A DNA stretch of 64,000 bases from Acidimicrobiales bacterium (GTDB lineage: Bacteria; Actinomycetota; Acidimicrobiia; Acidimicrobiales; Poriferisodalaceae): NCBI GenBank assembly GCA_009843525.1, contig VYDH01000018.1, forward strand, positions 181,258 through 245,257, in the 5' to 3' direction. The notes under the pieces are model-generated. The model made no database searches, was not told the DNA's origin, and saw nothing but the letters and a program-made list of their open reading frames with translations. The translations under genes were made by a program, and so were the position numbers. Shown here one piece after another: positions 57,176 to 64,000 of this stretch; within the stretch, counting starts at the first letter, position 1; each line of letters begins with the position of its first letter.

Positions 57176-58327
57176 ATGCCCCCATCCACACTGGCCAAGC
57201 CCATTCCGAAGAACGGCGCCAACGGCACTGCGCCCGAGGCTGACGCCACCGAACTCAACCTGTTTGCCGGCTTCGCCCCGTTTGCCGACATGTGGGAGAC
57301 CGGCATGCGGCGCTGGTGGAACCTGACCCGCCACGTGATGGGCATCGATCGTGCCCCGGTCGGCCAGACGCCCCGCGACGCCGTCTGGAGCAACGGCAAG
57401 GCAGTGCTGTACCGCTACCGCAGCGAGAACCCCACGGTGCGCCCGCCGCTCCTGCTGGTGATGAGCCTGGTCAGCCGCTCGTTCATCTTGGATCTGCAGC
57501 CGGGCAACAGCTTCATCGAGCGACTCGTGGCCGAGGGCTTCGACGTCTTCCTGCTCGACTGGGGCGTGCCCGACGAGGAAGAGGCCAACAACACCCTCGA
57601 GACCTACTGCGACGAGCTGCTGCCCCAGGCGGTTGCCAAGGTCAACCAGATGGGCGGCGAGAACGGCGTCACCGTGTTCGGCTACTGCTACGGCGGCTTG
57701 CTGTCGCTGCTGTACGCAGCCGGCCATCCCGACGATCCCATCCGCAATCTTGTCGTGATGGCCACCCCGGTGGACTTCACCAAGATGCCGGCGGCCATGA
57801 CCGGCGTGGGCAAGGGCGGCATCCACCCCGAACATCTCATGGACCACACGGGCAACGTGCCCGCCGAGGCCGTGCGGGCCTCGTTCACGCTGCTCACGCC
57901 CACGTCGGATCTCAGCACGGTCATGGACTTCTGGGAGCACCTCGACGACGACAAGTTCCTGAGCTCGTACCAGGCGATGACGTCGTGGACCCGCAATCAC
58001 ATCCCGTTCCCCGGCGCCACCATGATCCAGACCGTCGAGATGTTCAACGAGGGCAATGGCTTCGTGACCGGCGATCTGATGCTCGGCGGTCGCAAGCTCG
58101 ACCTTGCCGACATCACCGCACCGTTCCTGAACGTGATCGCCGAGCGCGACCACATCGTGCCGCCCGAGTCCACCTATGGCCTCGATGAGCTGGTCGGCTC
58201 CGACGATGCCACCGAGATGCGGCTGCCCGCCGGCCACGTCGGGCTGATCGTGGGCAACGGAGCCCGCAAGCGCTCGATCCCCTCGATGATCGGCTGGATG
58301 CTCGAACACAGCGACGTCGAGAGCTAG
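57176..58327 (+). CDS. phaC: polyhydroxyalkanoate synthase
   Basis: A 383-residue alpha/beta-fold synthase, the short length of class III/IV PhaC. The lipase-like box is GYCYGG with nucleophile Cys171; Asp325 (ERDHIVPP) and His354 (PAGHVGL) complete the triad. It polymerises hydroxyacyl-CoA into storage polyester at the granule surface. GGAG precedes the ATG. No PhaE, phaA or phaB gene is nearby. Confidence 0.92.
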   Translation: MPPSTLAKPIPKNGANGTAPEADATELNLFAGFAPFADMWETGMRRWWNLTRHVMGIDRAPVGQTPRDAVWSNGKAVLYRYRSENPTVRPPLLLVMSLVSRSFILDLQPGNSFIERLVAEGFDVFLLDWGVPDEEEANNTLETYCDELLPQAVAKVNQMGGENGVTVFGYCYGGLLSLLYAAGHPDDPIRNLVVMATPVDFTKMPAAMTGVGKGGIHPEHLMDHTGNVPAEAVRASFTLLTPTSDLSTVMDFWEHLDDDKFLSSYQAMTSWTRNHIPFPGATMIQTVEMFNEGNGFVTGDLMLGGRKLDLADITAPFLNVIAERDHIVPPESTYGLDELVGSDDATEMRLPAGHVGLIVGNGARKRSIPSMIGWMLEHSDVES

Positions 58328-58379
58328 TCGACGTCACTCGTGGCCGAGAGCCGAGCCTGAGTCGGGGGCGCTGCAACCC

Positions 58380-59390
58380 GTGAGCGAGACAGCCACATCG
58401 GGGCGCCCCCGGGCGGGTCAGCGCGTGGCGCTGGTAATGGGCTCGGGCGGCATCGTCGGCGGGGCGTTCCATGCCGGCGTGCTCAAGGCGCTGGAAGACG
58501 CATGGGCGATCGACGCCCGGGAGGTCGACCTGATCGTCGGCACGTCAGCCGGCTCGATCTCCGGTGCCCTGGTGGCTGCTGGGCTCAGTCCCAGCGATCT
58601 GTTCCGCCGCGAGACACGTCAGCCGCTCAGCTCCGACGGCGAGCGACTGCTCGGCGCTGCACGGGCCCGGCGCGGCCCGAAACGCCAGGCCACCGCCAGC
58701 TTCGGGGCACCGATGGCCCCCCACATCTGGATGCTCGCTGCGGCGATGCCGGGCCAGGTGGCGCCAGGTACCGCGCTGGCGTCGCTGCTGCCCCGTGGCA
58801 GGGTGCCGACGTCGCACGTGGCCGACATGGTGCGCGGGTTGTTCGAGGGGGAGTGGCCGGCAGGGCCAAGACTGCGTGTGCCGGTGGTCGGTCTCGACAC
58901 CGGTCAGCGGGTGGTCTTCGATGCCGACGGCCCGGCGACCCCTGCGGAGGCTGTCGCAGCGTCTTGTGCTGTGCCGGCAGTCTTCGAGCCGGTCGAGATC
59001 GACGGCACCGCGTACATCGATGCCGGCGTGCACTCGTCCGACAACCTCGATGTACTGCGCGACGAGTCGTACGACCTGGTCGTGGTGAGCTCGCCGATGG
59101 GCATTGCCGAGCTGCCGTCTGCTGCGCGTCCGTGGGCCATGCCGATTGCCGCGGCGATGGACTTCGGCGCCGCAACACTCGGCTGGAGCGCATTGCGAGT
59201 TGCCAGCCGGATGGCCACCGAATGCGAACGACTGAGCTTGACGGAGTGTGAGCGTGTGGAAATCGTCATGCCAGCATCGGCCGACCTCGATGCCATGGGC
59301 GCCAACCTGCTCGACCCGCGCCGCCGGCCGGCTGTGGCCCTGCAGGCCTACGCCACGGCGAGCGAGCAGTTCACGGCGCACTCCCTGTAA
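58380..59390 (+). CDS. patatin-like phospholipase family protein
   Basis: A 336-residue patatin-fold acyl hydrolase. Oxyanion motif GSGGIVGGAFHAGV, nucleophile in GTSAGSISG, and the Asp partner in YIDAGVHSSDN, where DAG replaces the common DGG/DGA. GTG start 52 bases after phaC. It may attack lipids at the PHA granule surface or membrane; no direct evidence. Confidence 0.88.
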   Translation: MSETATSGRPRAGQRVALVMGSGGIVGGAFHAGVLKALEDAWAIDAREVDLIVGTSAGSISGALVAAGLSPSDLFRRETRQPLSSDGERLLGAARARRGPKRQATASFGAPMAPHIWMLAAAMPGQVAPGTALASLLPRGRVPTSHVADMVRGLFEGEWPAGPRLRVPVVGLDTGQRVVFDADGPATPAEAVAASCAVPAVFEPVEIDGTAYIDAGVHSSDNLDVLRDESYDLVVVSSPMGIAELPSAARPWAMPIAAAMDFGAATLGWSALRVASRMATECERLSLTECERVEIVMPASADLDAMGANLLDPRRRPAVALQAYATASEQFTAHSL

Positions 59391-59456
59391 CGGATCGCTC
59401 GTGCGCCGGCGCTGGCCGGGAGGCCGCGGGTAGCGGCTCAGATCTAGAGTCTCAGC

Positions 59457-61043
59457 GTGCCTGCTGAAGAATCGTCCACCGCCGCCGAGATGCCGAGTCT
59501 GCGCGATGGCCTCGTGGCGTTTGTGAAACGCGATTGCCCCACCTGCCGCGATGTGGAGCCGGTGCTCGCCGAACTCGTCGACCACGCCGTGCGCAGCGGC
59601 ACTCGCCTGACGGTCTTCACCCAGGACGACGCCGAGTTCATGGCTGGGCTCGGCGGGCAGTGTTCCGAGGTGCTGCACGACCACGACCTGGCGATGTCGT
59701 GGCACCACGAGATCGACACCGTGCCGACGCTCATGGCGGTGATGGACGGCCGTGAGATGGCGCGCACCGTGGGCTGGGACCGTCGCAGTTGGGAGGCGCT
59801 GAGCGGAGCCGACGATCTCGGCGCCGAACTGCCGGACATGCGGCCGGGCTGCGGCTCAATGTCGGTGGACCCGCTGCTGGCCGATGAGCTGGCCCTGCGT
59901 TTCGGCGCGACGTCGTTCGCGAGCCGCAAGGTGGAGCTGGCATCGGCGGAGGATCCCGTCGAGGCGGCATACGACCGCGGCTGGTCCGATGGATTGCCGG
60001 TGGTGCCCCCGACCGAGGCTCGCGTGGCTGCCATGCTGGCGGGAACCACCCGGGCGCCCGGCGAAGTGGTGGCCGTGGTGCCGCCCGCCTTGGTCGAGTG
60101 CACGGTGGAGAAGGTGGCGGTGAACGCCGTCATGGCGGGCTGCAAGCCCGAGTACCTGCCGGTGGTGCTGGCCGCCGTGGAGGCGGCATGCACCGACACG
60201 TTCAATATGCACGGGCTGCTGTGCACGCTGTGGTTCTCGGGGCCGATCGTGATCGTGAACGGCCCCATCCGCCGACGCGTCGGCATGAACACCGACAAGA
60301 ACTCGCTCGGGCAGGGAAACCGTGCCAACTCCACCATCGGGCGCGCCCTGCAGCTGGTGATCCGCAATGTCGGCGGCGGCAAGCCGGGCATCGGCGGCAT
60401 CGACCGCTCGGCGCTGGGGTCGCCCTCGAAGGTGGGCTGGTGCTTCGCCGAGGACGAGGAAGGGCTGCCCGACGGCTGGCCGCCGCTGTCAGTCGCCCGC
60501 GGCTTCGAGCCCGGCCAGGACACGGTCACGCTGTTCGCCGGGCACGGCCCGATCGGCTGCATCGACCAGGTGTCCCGGACGCCTGATTCGTTGATCCGCA
60601 CGATCGCCCAGCAGCTGATGTGCGTGGGCAATCGCAAGCTGCCCACCGAGGCGATGCTGGTGATGACACCCGAGCACATGTCGACGTTCGCGGACTCGGG
60701 CTGGACGAGGGAGCGCTTCTACGAAGAACTCGAGCCGCTGTTGCAGATGGACCTGGACTTCGCAGTCAGCGGCGCTGGCGGCATGTCCGAGGGCCTACCC
60801 GAGGGCTTCGTGCGGCAGCTTCTGGGCGCCGAGGTTGCCGGCAACCAGAGCGGCTCGGTCGACGGCGGGCACGTGTTCGGCTCGGCCGAAGGCGCCGCCA
60901 GCGGCGGGCTGCGCAAACTGCCGCCCTGGTCGCCCATGGTGGTGCGCGCCGGCGGGGGAGCGGGCGGTTTCAGCGCCATCATCGAGGGCTGGGTGCCGGG
61001 CGCCAAGGGCAGCACACCCATCACCCACCCGATCCGCCCATAG
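59457..61043 (+). CDS. thioredoxin-like domain fused to a conserved (seleno)protein-type domain
   Basis: A 528-residue protein. Residues 15-120 resemble a thioredoxin fold with CPTC (FVKRDCPTCRD). A short segment with PGCGSMSVDP follows, recalling the UGSC-type motif of proteins that often carry selenocysteine, here with Cys. The large rest starts AAYDRGWSDGLPVVPPT and has many Gly-rich loops (NVGGGKPGIGGID). Function unknown; a redox enzyme is likely. GTG start six bases after a TAGAGT box (59445-59450). Separated from secG by 55 bases. Confidence 0.7.
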   Translation: MPAEESSTAAEMPSLRDGLVAFVKRDCPTCRDVEPVLAELVDHAVRSGTRLTVFTQDDAEFMAGLGGQCSEVLHDHDLAMSWHHEIDTVPTLMAVMDGREMARTVGWDRRSWEALSGADDLGAELPDMRPGCGSMSVDPLLADELALRFGATSFASRKVELASAEDPVEAAYDRGWSDGLPVVPPTEARVAAMLAGTTRAPGEVVAVVPPALVECTVEKVAVNAVMAGCKPEYLPVVLAAVEAACTDTFNMHGLLCTLWFSGPIVIVNGPIRRRVGMNTDKNSLGQGNRANSTIGRALQLVIRNVGGGKPGIGGIDRSALGSPSKVGWCFAEDEEGLPDGWPPLSVARGFEPGQDTVTLFAGHGPIGCIDQVSRTPDSLIRTIAQQLMCVGNRKLPTEAMLVMTPEHMSTFADSGWTRERFYEELEPLLQMDLDFAVSGAGGMSEGLPEGFVRQLLGAEVAGNQSGSVDGGHVFGSAEGAASGGLRKLPPWSPMVVRAGGGAGGFSAIIEGWVPGAKGSTPITHPIRP

Positions 61044-61098
61044 ACGAGCCTTCCCGACTCGGGGCCGCCGACGGGCGCCGGTAGCCTCAGATGCCGTG

Positions 61099-61326
61099 AT
61101 GACGTGGATTGTCGGCGGAATCCACCTGCTGTCCGCCTTCGGGCTGATTGGCCTGGTGCTGCTGCACAGCGGTCGTGGCGGCGGCGTGTCCGACATGTTC
61201 GGCGGCACCGTGGGATCCACGGCGGCGGGCTCGACGGTCGCCGAGAAGAATCTCAGCCGTATCACGGTGGTGGTGGCGGTCTCGTTCGGCTTCACCACGC
61301 TGATTCTGGGCTTGCTGCTCGCCTGA
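61099..61326 (+). CDS. secG: preprotein translocase subunit SecG
   Basis: A 75-residue membrane protein with two hydrophobic helices (IHLLSAFGLIGLVLLHSGRG; ITVVVAVSFGFTTLILGLLL) and the SecG loop GGGVSDMFGG. Part of SecYEG. A TAGCCT box (61082-61087) lies 8 bases before a GTG at 61096, just ahead of the ATG; a leaderless start at either is likely. The gene is displaced 9 kb from tpiA, its usual neighbour. Confidence 0.93.
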   Translation: MTWIVGGIHLLSAFGLIGLVLLHSGRGGGVSDMFGGTVGSTAAGSTVAEKNLSRITVVVAVSFGFTTLILGLLLA

Positions 61327-61359
61327 CGGCTCGGGCCTCCAGCTTGCGTGACCGGCGAC

Positions 61360-61379
61360 CTCTCAGGCGCGTCTGAGAG
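61360..61379. terminator. hairpin between convergent secG and D-aminoacylase genes
   Basis: CTCTCAG-GCGCGT-CTGAGAG, a perfect 7-bp stem over the stop of the minus-strand gene and 34 bases after secG. It could end both transcripts. There is no T-run on either side. Confidence 0.4.
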
Positions 61380-62802
61380 CCCGACCGGGCCGCGCGCCGG
61401 TGCTGGCGCCGTCACGCCAGACCGTTCTCCCATTGACCATGACGAGCTCGATGCCAGTCGCTGGCTGAGCCGGTCGTTCGAACGTGGCGGTGTCGATCAC
61501 GGTCTCCGGGTCGAACAACACCAAGTCGGCCACCGCACCGACGTCGAGCACGCCCCGATCGACCAAGCCGAAGTTCCGCGCCGGAAGACCCGTCATCTTG
61601 TGCACTGCTTCTTCCAGCGAGAAGAGCCCCACGTCGCGTGCATAGTGCCCAAGCACTCTCGGGAACGTTCCCCACAGGCGCGGATGCGGAAACTCGTCAT
61701 GCGGCAGGCCGTCGGAACCGATCATCGTGCCGGGATAGGCCAGGATCCGGCGCACGTCGGCCTCATCCATCATGAAGAAGATCCCGCCGGCGGGCATCAA
61801 CGCATCGACTGTTGCTTCGAGGTCGAGCCCCATGTCAGCCGCGATGTCCGTGAGATCCCTGCCGGCCGCTTCTGGCCGCGCCTCGGACCACGTCACCAGC
61901 ACCCTGCTGGCCCCGAGGTGCCGGGCTGAGGCCAGTGTCGTGGAGCTGGCGACGTAGGGGTAGGCATCGAGGCTCACCGGCTGGTGCTGCCGGGCCCTCT
62001 CGATCTGCGCCAGGGTGTCTGTCGAGCGGCCGAAGTTGGCGTGTCCGGCGCACTTGTGATGCGAGATCACCACCGGAACGCCGGCCTCGCGGCCGATGGT
62101 GAATGTCTCCTCCAGCGACTCGCTGACGTAGTCGCCTTCATCGCGCATATGGGTCGTGTGGATGCCGCCGGCGCCCTGGACGGCCTTCGCGAGCTCGATG
62201 ATCTCCTCGGTCGGTGCCGCAGTCGCCGGGGCATAGAACAGTCCCGTTGACAGTCCGATGGCGCCGGCCTCCATCGCCTGTTCCAAGCGCTGGCGCATGA
62301 CTGCGATCTCTCCTGAAGTTGCGGGACGGTCCAGCGAGTCCATGGCCTCCACTCGCAGGGACGCGTGACCGGCGAGGCACGTCGCATTGATGGCCGCGGG
62401 CTCGGCATCCAGCGCGGCGAGGTAGTTGCCGAAGTCACCGAAGAAACCCTCGCCGTCAGGACACACAAGATCCAGCGGCGCCGGCGGACGCCCGCTCGTA
62501 TGCAGCGGCGCCAAGCTGACCCCGCAATTGCCGGTGACGACTGTCGTCACGCCCTGGCTGACCTTGGGTGCCATCAGCGGGTCGATCAGCAGCGCCCGGT
62601 CGTCGTGGGTGTGCACGTCGATGAACCCGGGCGCCACCGCCTTGCCAATGGCGTCGATCTCGACGGTTCCCTCGGCGCGGCCGAGATCGCCGAGGCCGAC
62701 GATCCGGTCGTCGGTGACTGCGATGTCACCGCGGACCGACGGGCCACCGGTTCCGTCGACGAGGCGGGCGTTGCGGATGATCAGCTCCGGTGGATTGATC
62801 AC
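61363..62802 (-). CDS. D-aminoacylase / N-acyl-D-amino-acid deacylase family amidohydrolase
   Basis: A 479-residue metal-dependent amidohydrolase. Metal ligands lie in FIDVHTHDD, the NCGVSLAPL Cys segment, ISHHKCAG and GSDGLPHDEFPHPR; the C-terminus has the VGAVADLVLFDP strand common to the family. It would cleave N-acyl-D-amino acids or related amides. The frame is open much further upstream, but GTG 62802 has AGGAG eight bases before it and starts the normal beta-sandwich. Divergent from the LLM gene. Confidence 0.9.
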   Translation of the reverse strand: MINPPELIIRNARLVDGTGGPSVRGDIAVTDDRIVGLGDLGRAEGTVEIDAIGKAVAPGFIDVHTHDDRALLIDPLMAPKVSQGVTTVVTGNCGVSLAPLHTSGRPPAPLDLVCPDGEGFFGDFGNYLAALDAEPAAINATCLAGHASLRVEAMDSLDRPATSGEIAVMRQRLEQAMEAGAIGLSTGLFYAPATAAPTEEIIELAKAVQGAGGIHTTHMRDEGDYVSESLEETFTIGREAGVPVVISHHKCAGHANFGRSTDTLAQIERARQHQPVSLDAYPYVASSTTLASARHLGASRVLVTWSEARPEAAGRDLTDIAADMGLDLEATVDALMPAGGIFFMMDEADVRRILAYPGTMIGSDGLPHDEFPHPRLWGTFPRVLGHYARDVGLFSLEEAVHKMTGLPARNFGLVDRGVLDVGAVADLVLFDPETVIDTATFERPAQPATGIELVMVNGRTVWRDGASTGARPGRALRRA

Positions 62803-62928
62803 TGCGGCGAACTCCTTCACATGCCGGCCGAGATCAAGAGTCCACCACAGAACCGACTCCCGCTGGCCGTCGTCACCCCGGCGAGACACGGCGCGTATCG
62901 TTCGAGCCGCCTGCGACAAGGAGCATCC

Positions 62929-63768
62929 ATGGGACGTCACGCCATCAAGACACCGCCGCACCACGCCACCTGGCCGGAGTACTTGGCGATCTGGCAGGCC
63001 GCCGACGAGCTCGAGGTGTTCGAGTCGGCGTGGAACTGGGACCACTTCTATCCCCTGGCCCCGCCGTATGACGGTCCCAACCTGGAGGGCTGGACGATGC
63101 TGGCGGGTCTGGCGCAGGCCACCACCCGGATCCGGCTCGGCGCGATGGTGAACGGCATGCACCACCGTCATCCGGCGGTCACGGCGAACATGGCAGCCAC
63201 GCTGGACCACATCTCGAACGGGCGCTTCGAGCTTGGGATGGGTGCCGGCTGGAACTTCATGGAGAGCGATGCGTACGGGATCGACCTCGGGCCGCTGCGG
63301 GATCGCTCCGATCGGCTCGAGGAAGGCATGGAGGTGATCGTCAAGCTGCTGACCGAGACGACGACCAGCCACAAGGGGCGCTTCTTCGAGCTGACCGAGG
63401 CCTGGTGCGAGCCCAAGCCGATCCAGGAGCGCATCCCGATCGTGATCGGCGGCCAGGGTCGGGTGCGGACGCTGCGAACAGCGGCCAAGTACGCCGATCA
63501 ATGGGACATGACCTTCCCGCCCGATGTCGCTGCGTGGCGGGAACTCGACGATGTCTTGCGGGCGCATTGCGAGCGTGTCGGCCGTGACGAGGCCGAGATC
63601 GACCGGTCGATCCACCTCGGCTTCGAGGCCGATGGCGACGTCGACAAGGCAGTTGCGGGAGCGCAGGATTTCTTCGACGCGGGGGTCGACATCGTCGTGT
63701 GGTCGTGGCGAGGCGAGCTCAACCCGGTGAGTCTCGACGCGCTGGCGACGGCGATCGACGAGGCCTGA
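62929..63768 (+). CDS. LLM-class flavin/F420-dependent oxidoreductase
   Basis: A 279-residue luciferase-like TIM-barrel oxidoreductase. Family segments: ESAWNWDHFYPL, GAMVNGMHHRHPAVTANMAA, HISNGRFELGMGAGW and the flavin/F420 phosphate loop IPIVIGGQG. Actinobacterial members with this pattern usually use F420. Substrate unknown. AAGGAG precedes the ATG at 62929; the long open frame before it is the shadow of the divergent D-aminoacylase. Confidence 0.9.
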   Translation: MGRHAIKTPPHHATWPEYLAIWQAADELEVFESAWNWDHFYPLAPPYDGPNLEGWTMLAGLAQATTRIRLGAMVNGMHHRHPAVTANMAATLDHISNGRFELGMGAGWNFMESDAYGIDLGPLRDRSDRLEEGMEVIVKLLTETTTSHKGRFFELTEAWCEPKPIQERIPIVIGGQGRVRTLRTAAKYADQWDMTFPPDVAAWRELDDVLRAHCERVGRDEAEIDRSIHLGFEADGDVDKAVAGAQDFFDAGVDIVVWSWRGELNPVSLDALATAIDEA

Positions 63769-63785
63769 ACGCCGCCGAAGAATCC

Positions 63786-63842
63786 GGGGCGCAGCGCTAT
63801 GCTGACGCGCCCCGAAATGGCTGCGCAGCCAGCAGTTTCGGG
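63786..63842 (+). promoter_or_regulatory. promoter and overlapping leader hairpins of tRNA-Leu(AAG)
   Basis: TATGCT (63798-63803) is a likely -10 box. The first stem, GGGGCG/CGCCCC with CAGC/GCTG (63786-63813), shares CCC with the second, CCCGAAA/TTTCGGG around the palindrome GGCTGCGCAGCC (63811-63842). Only one of the two can form at a time. The second lies in the tRNA precursor 5' leader, or ends the upstream gene. Confidence 0.4.
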
Positions 63843-63848
63843 CCTTCA

Positions 63849-63932
63849 GTCGGAGTGGCGGAATTGGCAGACGCGCTAGATTAAGGATCTAGTGCCCGAA
63901 AGGGTGTGGGGGTTCAAGTCCCCCCTCCGACA
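63849..63932 (+). tRNA. tRNA-Leu (anticodon reads AAG)
   Basis: An 84-base class II tRNA. Acceptor GTCGGAG/CTCCGAC, discriminator A; anticodon stem CTAGA/TCTAG closing loop TTAAGGA, so positions 34-36 are AAG; variable arm with CCC-GAAA-GGG; T arm GGGGG-TTCAAGT-CCCCC. CCA is not encoded. Bacteria usually use GAG here; A34 would need deamination to inosine to read CUC. Confidence 0.9.
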
Positions 63933-64000
63933 CCCAGGAACAGGACGCAGCTACAGCGTCGGGGCTCGTTCGGGCGGACGCTCGGCACCCTGGTAGAGGA
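63933..64000. other. right edge, nothing recognised
   Basis: 68 bases after the tRNA. No start codon with a ribosome-binding site, repeat or hairpin of note is visible. Confidence 0.5.

Noticed and set aside
59457..61043. Selenocysteine (in-frame TGA) in the thioredoxin fusion
   Set aside because: The frame is open throughout and the motif positions use Cys codons; no Sec insertion is needed.
62365..62928. Plus-strand open frame in front of the LLM oxidoreductase
   Set aside because: It overlaps the D-aminoacylase gene on the other strand; AAGGAG before ATG 62929 fixes the start.

Overview
The window is a GC-rich chromosomal segment of an actinobacterium. Three things point there: (i) the order pdtaR-like regulator, polA, rpsA, coaE, uvrB, uvrA, uvrC, rapZ, gap, pgk, tpiA ... 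secG, which matches the mycobacterial and general actinobacterial chromosome; (ii) mscR, the mycothiol-dependent formaldehyde dehydrogenase, since mycothiol is an actinobacterial thiol; (iii) an ANTAR regulator, F420/PPOX-type oxidoreductases and a DUF4193-like protein. Acidimicrobiia is my best guess at class level, but that is inference. No prophage, transposase, IS element, CRISPR array or rRNA was seen. Genes are densely packed, and no stretch over 300 bases lacks a gene or RNA. The longest gaps are 56485-56749, 33583-33830 and 26967-27173; the first and last hold the sites listed, and in the middle one I see only a probable uvrB -10 box.

Layout. 1-630: the tail of an unknown gene and a tiny two-gene helix-turn-helix operon behind tandem palindromes. 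0.7-13.6 kb: a catabolic block with an SDR, an alpha/beta hydrolase, two cytochrome P450s, a class I glutamine amidotransferase, two glutamine-synthetase-like ligases and a branched-chain-type ABC transporter with a permease-ATPase fusion. The set suggests uptake and gamma-glutamylation/oxidation of an amine. 13.6-19.8 kb: acyl-CoA-type catabolism (PaaA-like di-iron protein, two MaoC-like proteins, enoyl-CoA hydratase, tandem CoA-transferase). 19.8-22.4 kb: CapA-like lipoprotein and a serine hydrolase. 22.4-27.0 kb: type II fatty-acid synthesis genes on the minus strand (fabD-fabH-fabG-acpP-fabF), with a FabD carrying an unusual lipoyl-like tail.

27.2-49.1 kb is the conserved housekeeping block: tRNA-Leu(CAA), pdtaR, polA, rpsA, coaE, a very acidic zinc-ribbon protein, uvrB, mscR, uvrA, uvrC, rapZ. 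A five-gene signalling operon sits between uvrA and uvrC: STAS antagonist, receiver-PP2C phosphatase, RsbW-like kinase, an orphan ABC-type binding lipoprotein and a large histidine kinase. This is the most interesting system in the window: an apparent binding-protein-fed two-component and partner-switching module. 49.2-52.2 kb: gap-pgk-tpiA, directly after rapZ, with yvcK and whiA absent from their usual place. 52.2-59.4 kb: a polyhydroxyalkanoate island (two phasin-like proteins, an HTH regulator, a MarR regulator, PHA synthase, acyl-CoA synthetase, patatin) placed between tpiA and secG. 59.4-64 kb: a thioredoxin-like fusion protein, secG, a D-aminoacylase, an LLM flavin oxidoreductase and a tRNA-Leu whose anticodon reads AAG.

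A short two-box repeat occurs three times in intergenic DNA (23940, 27097, 50217). Several genes have a TANNNT box 6-10 bases before the start codon, suggesting leaderless transcripts.
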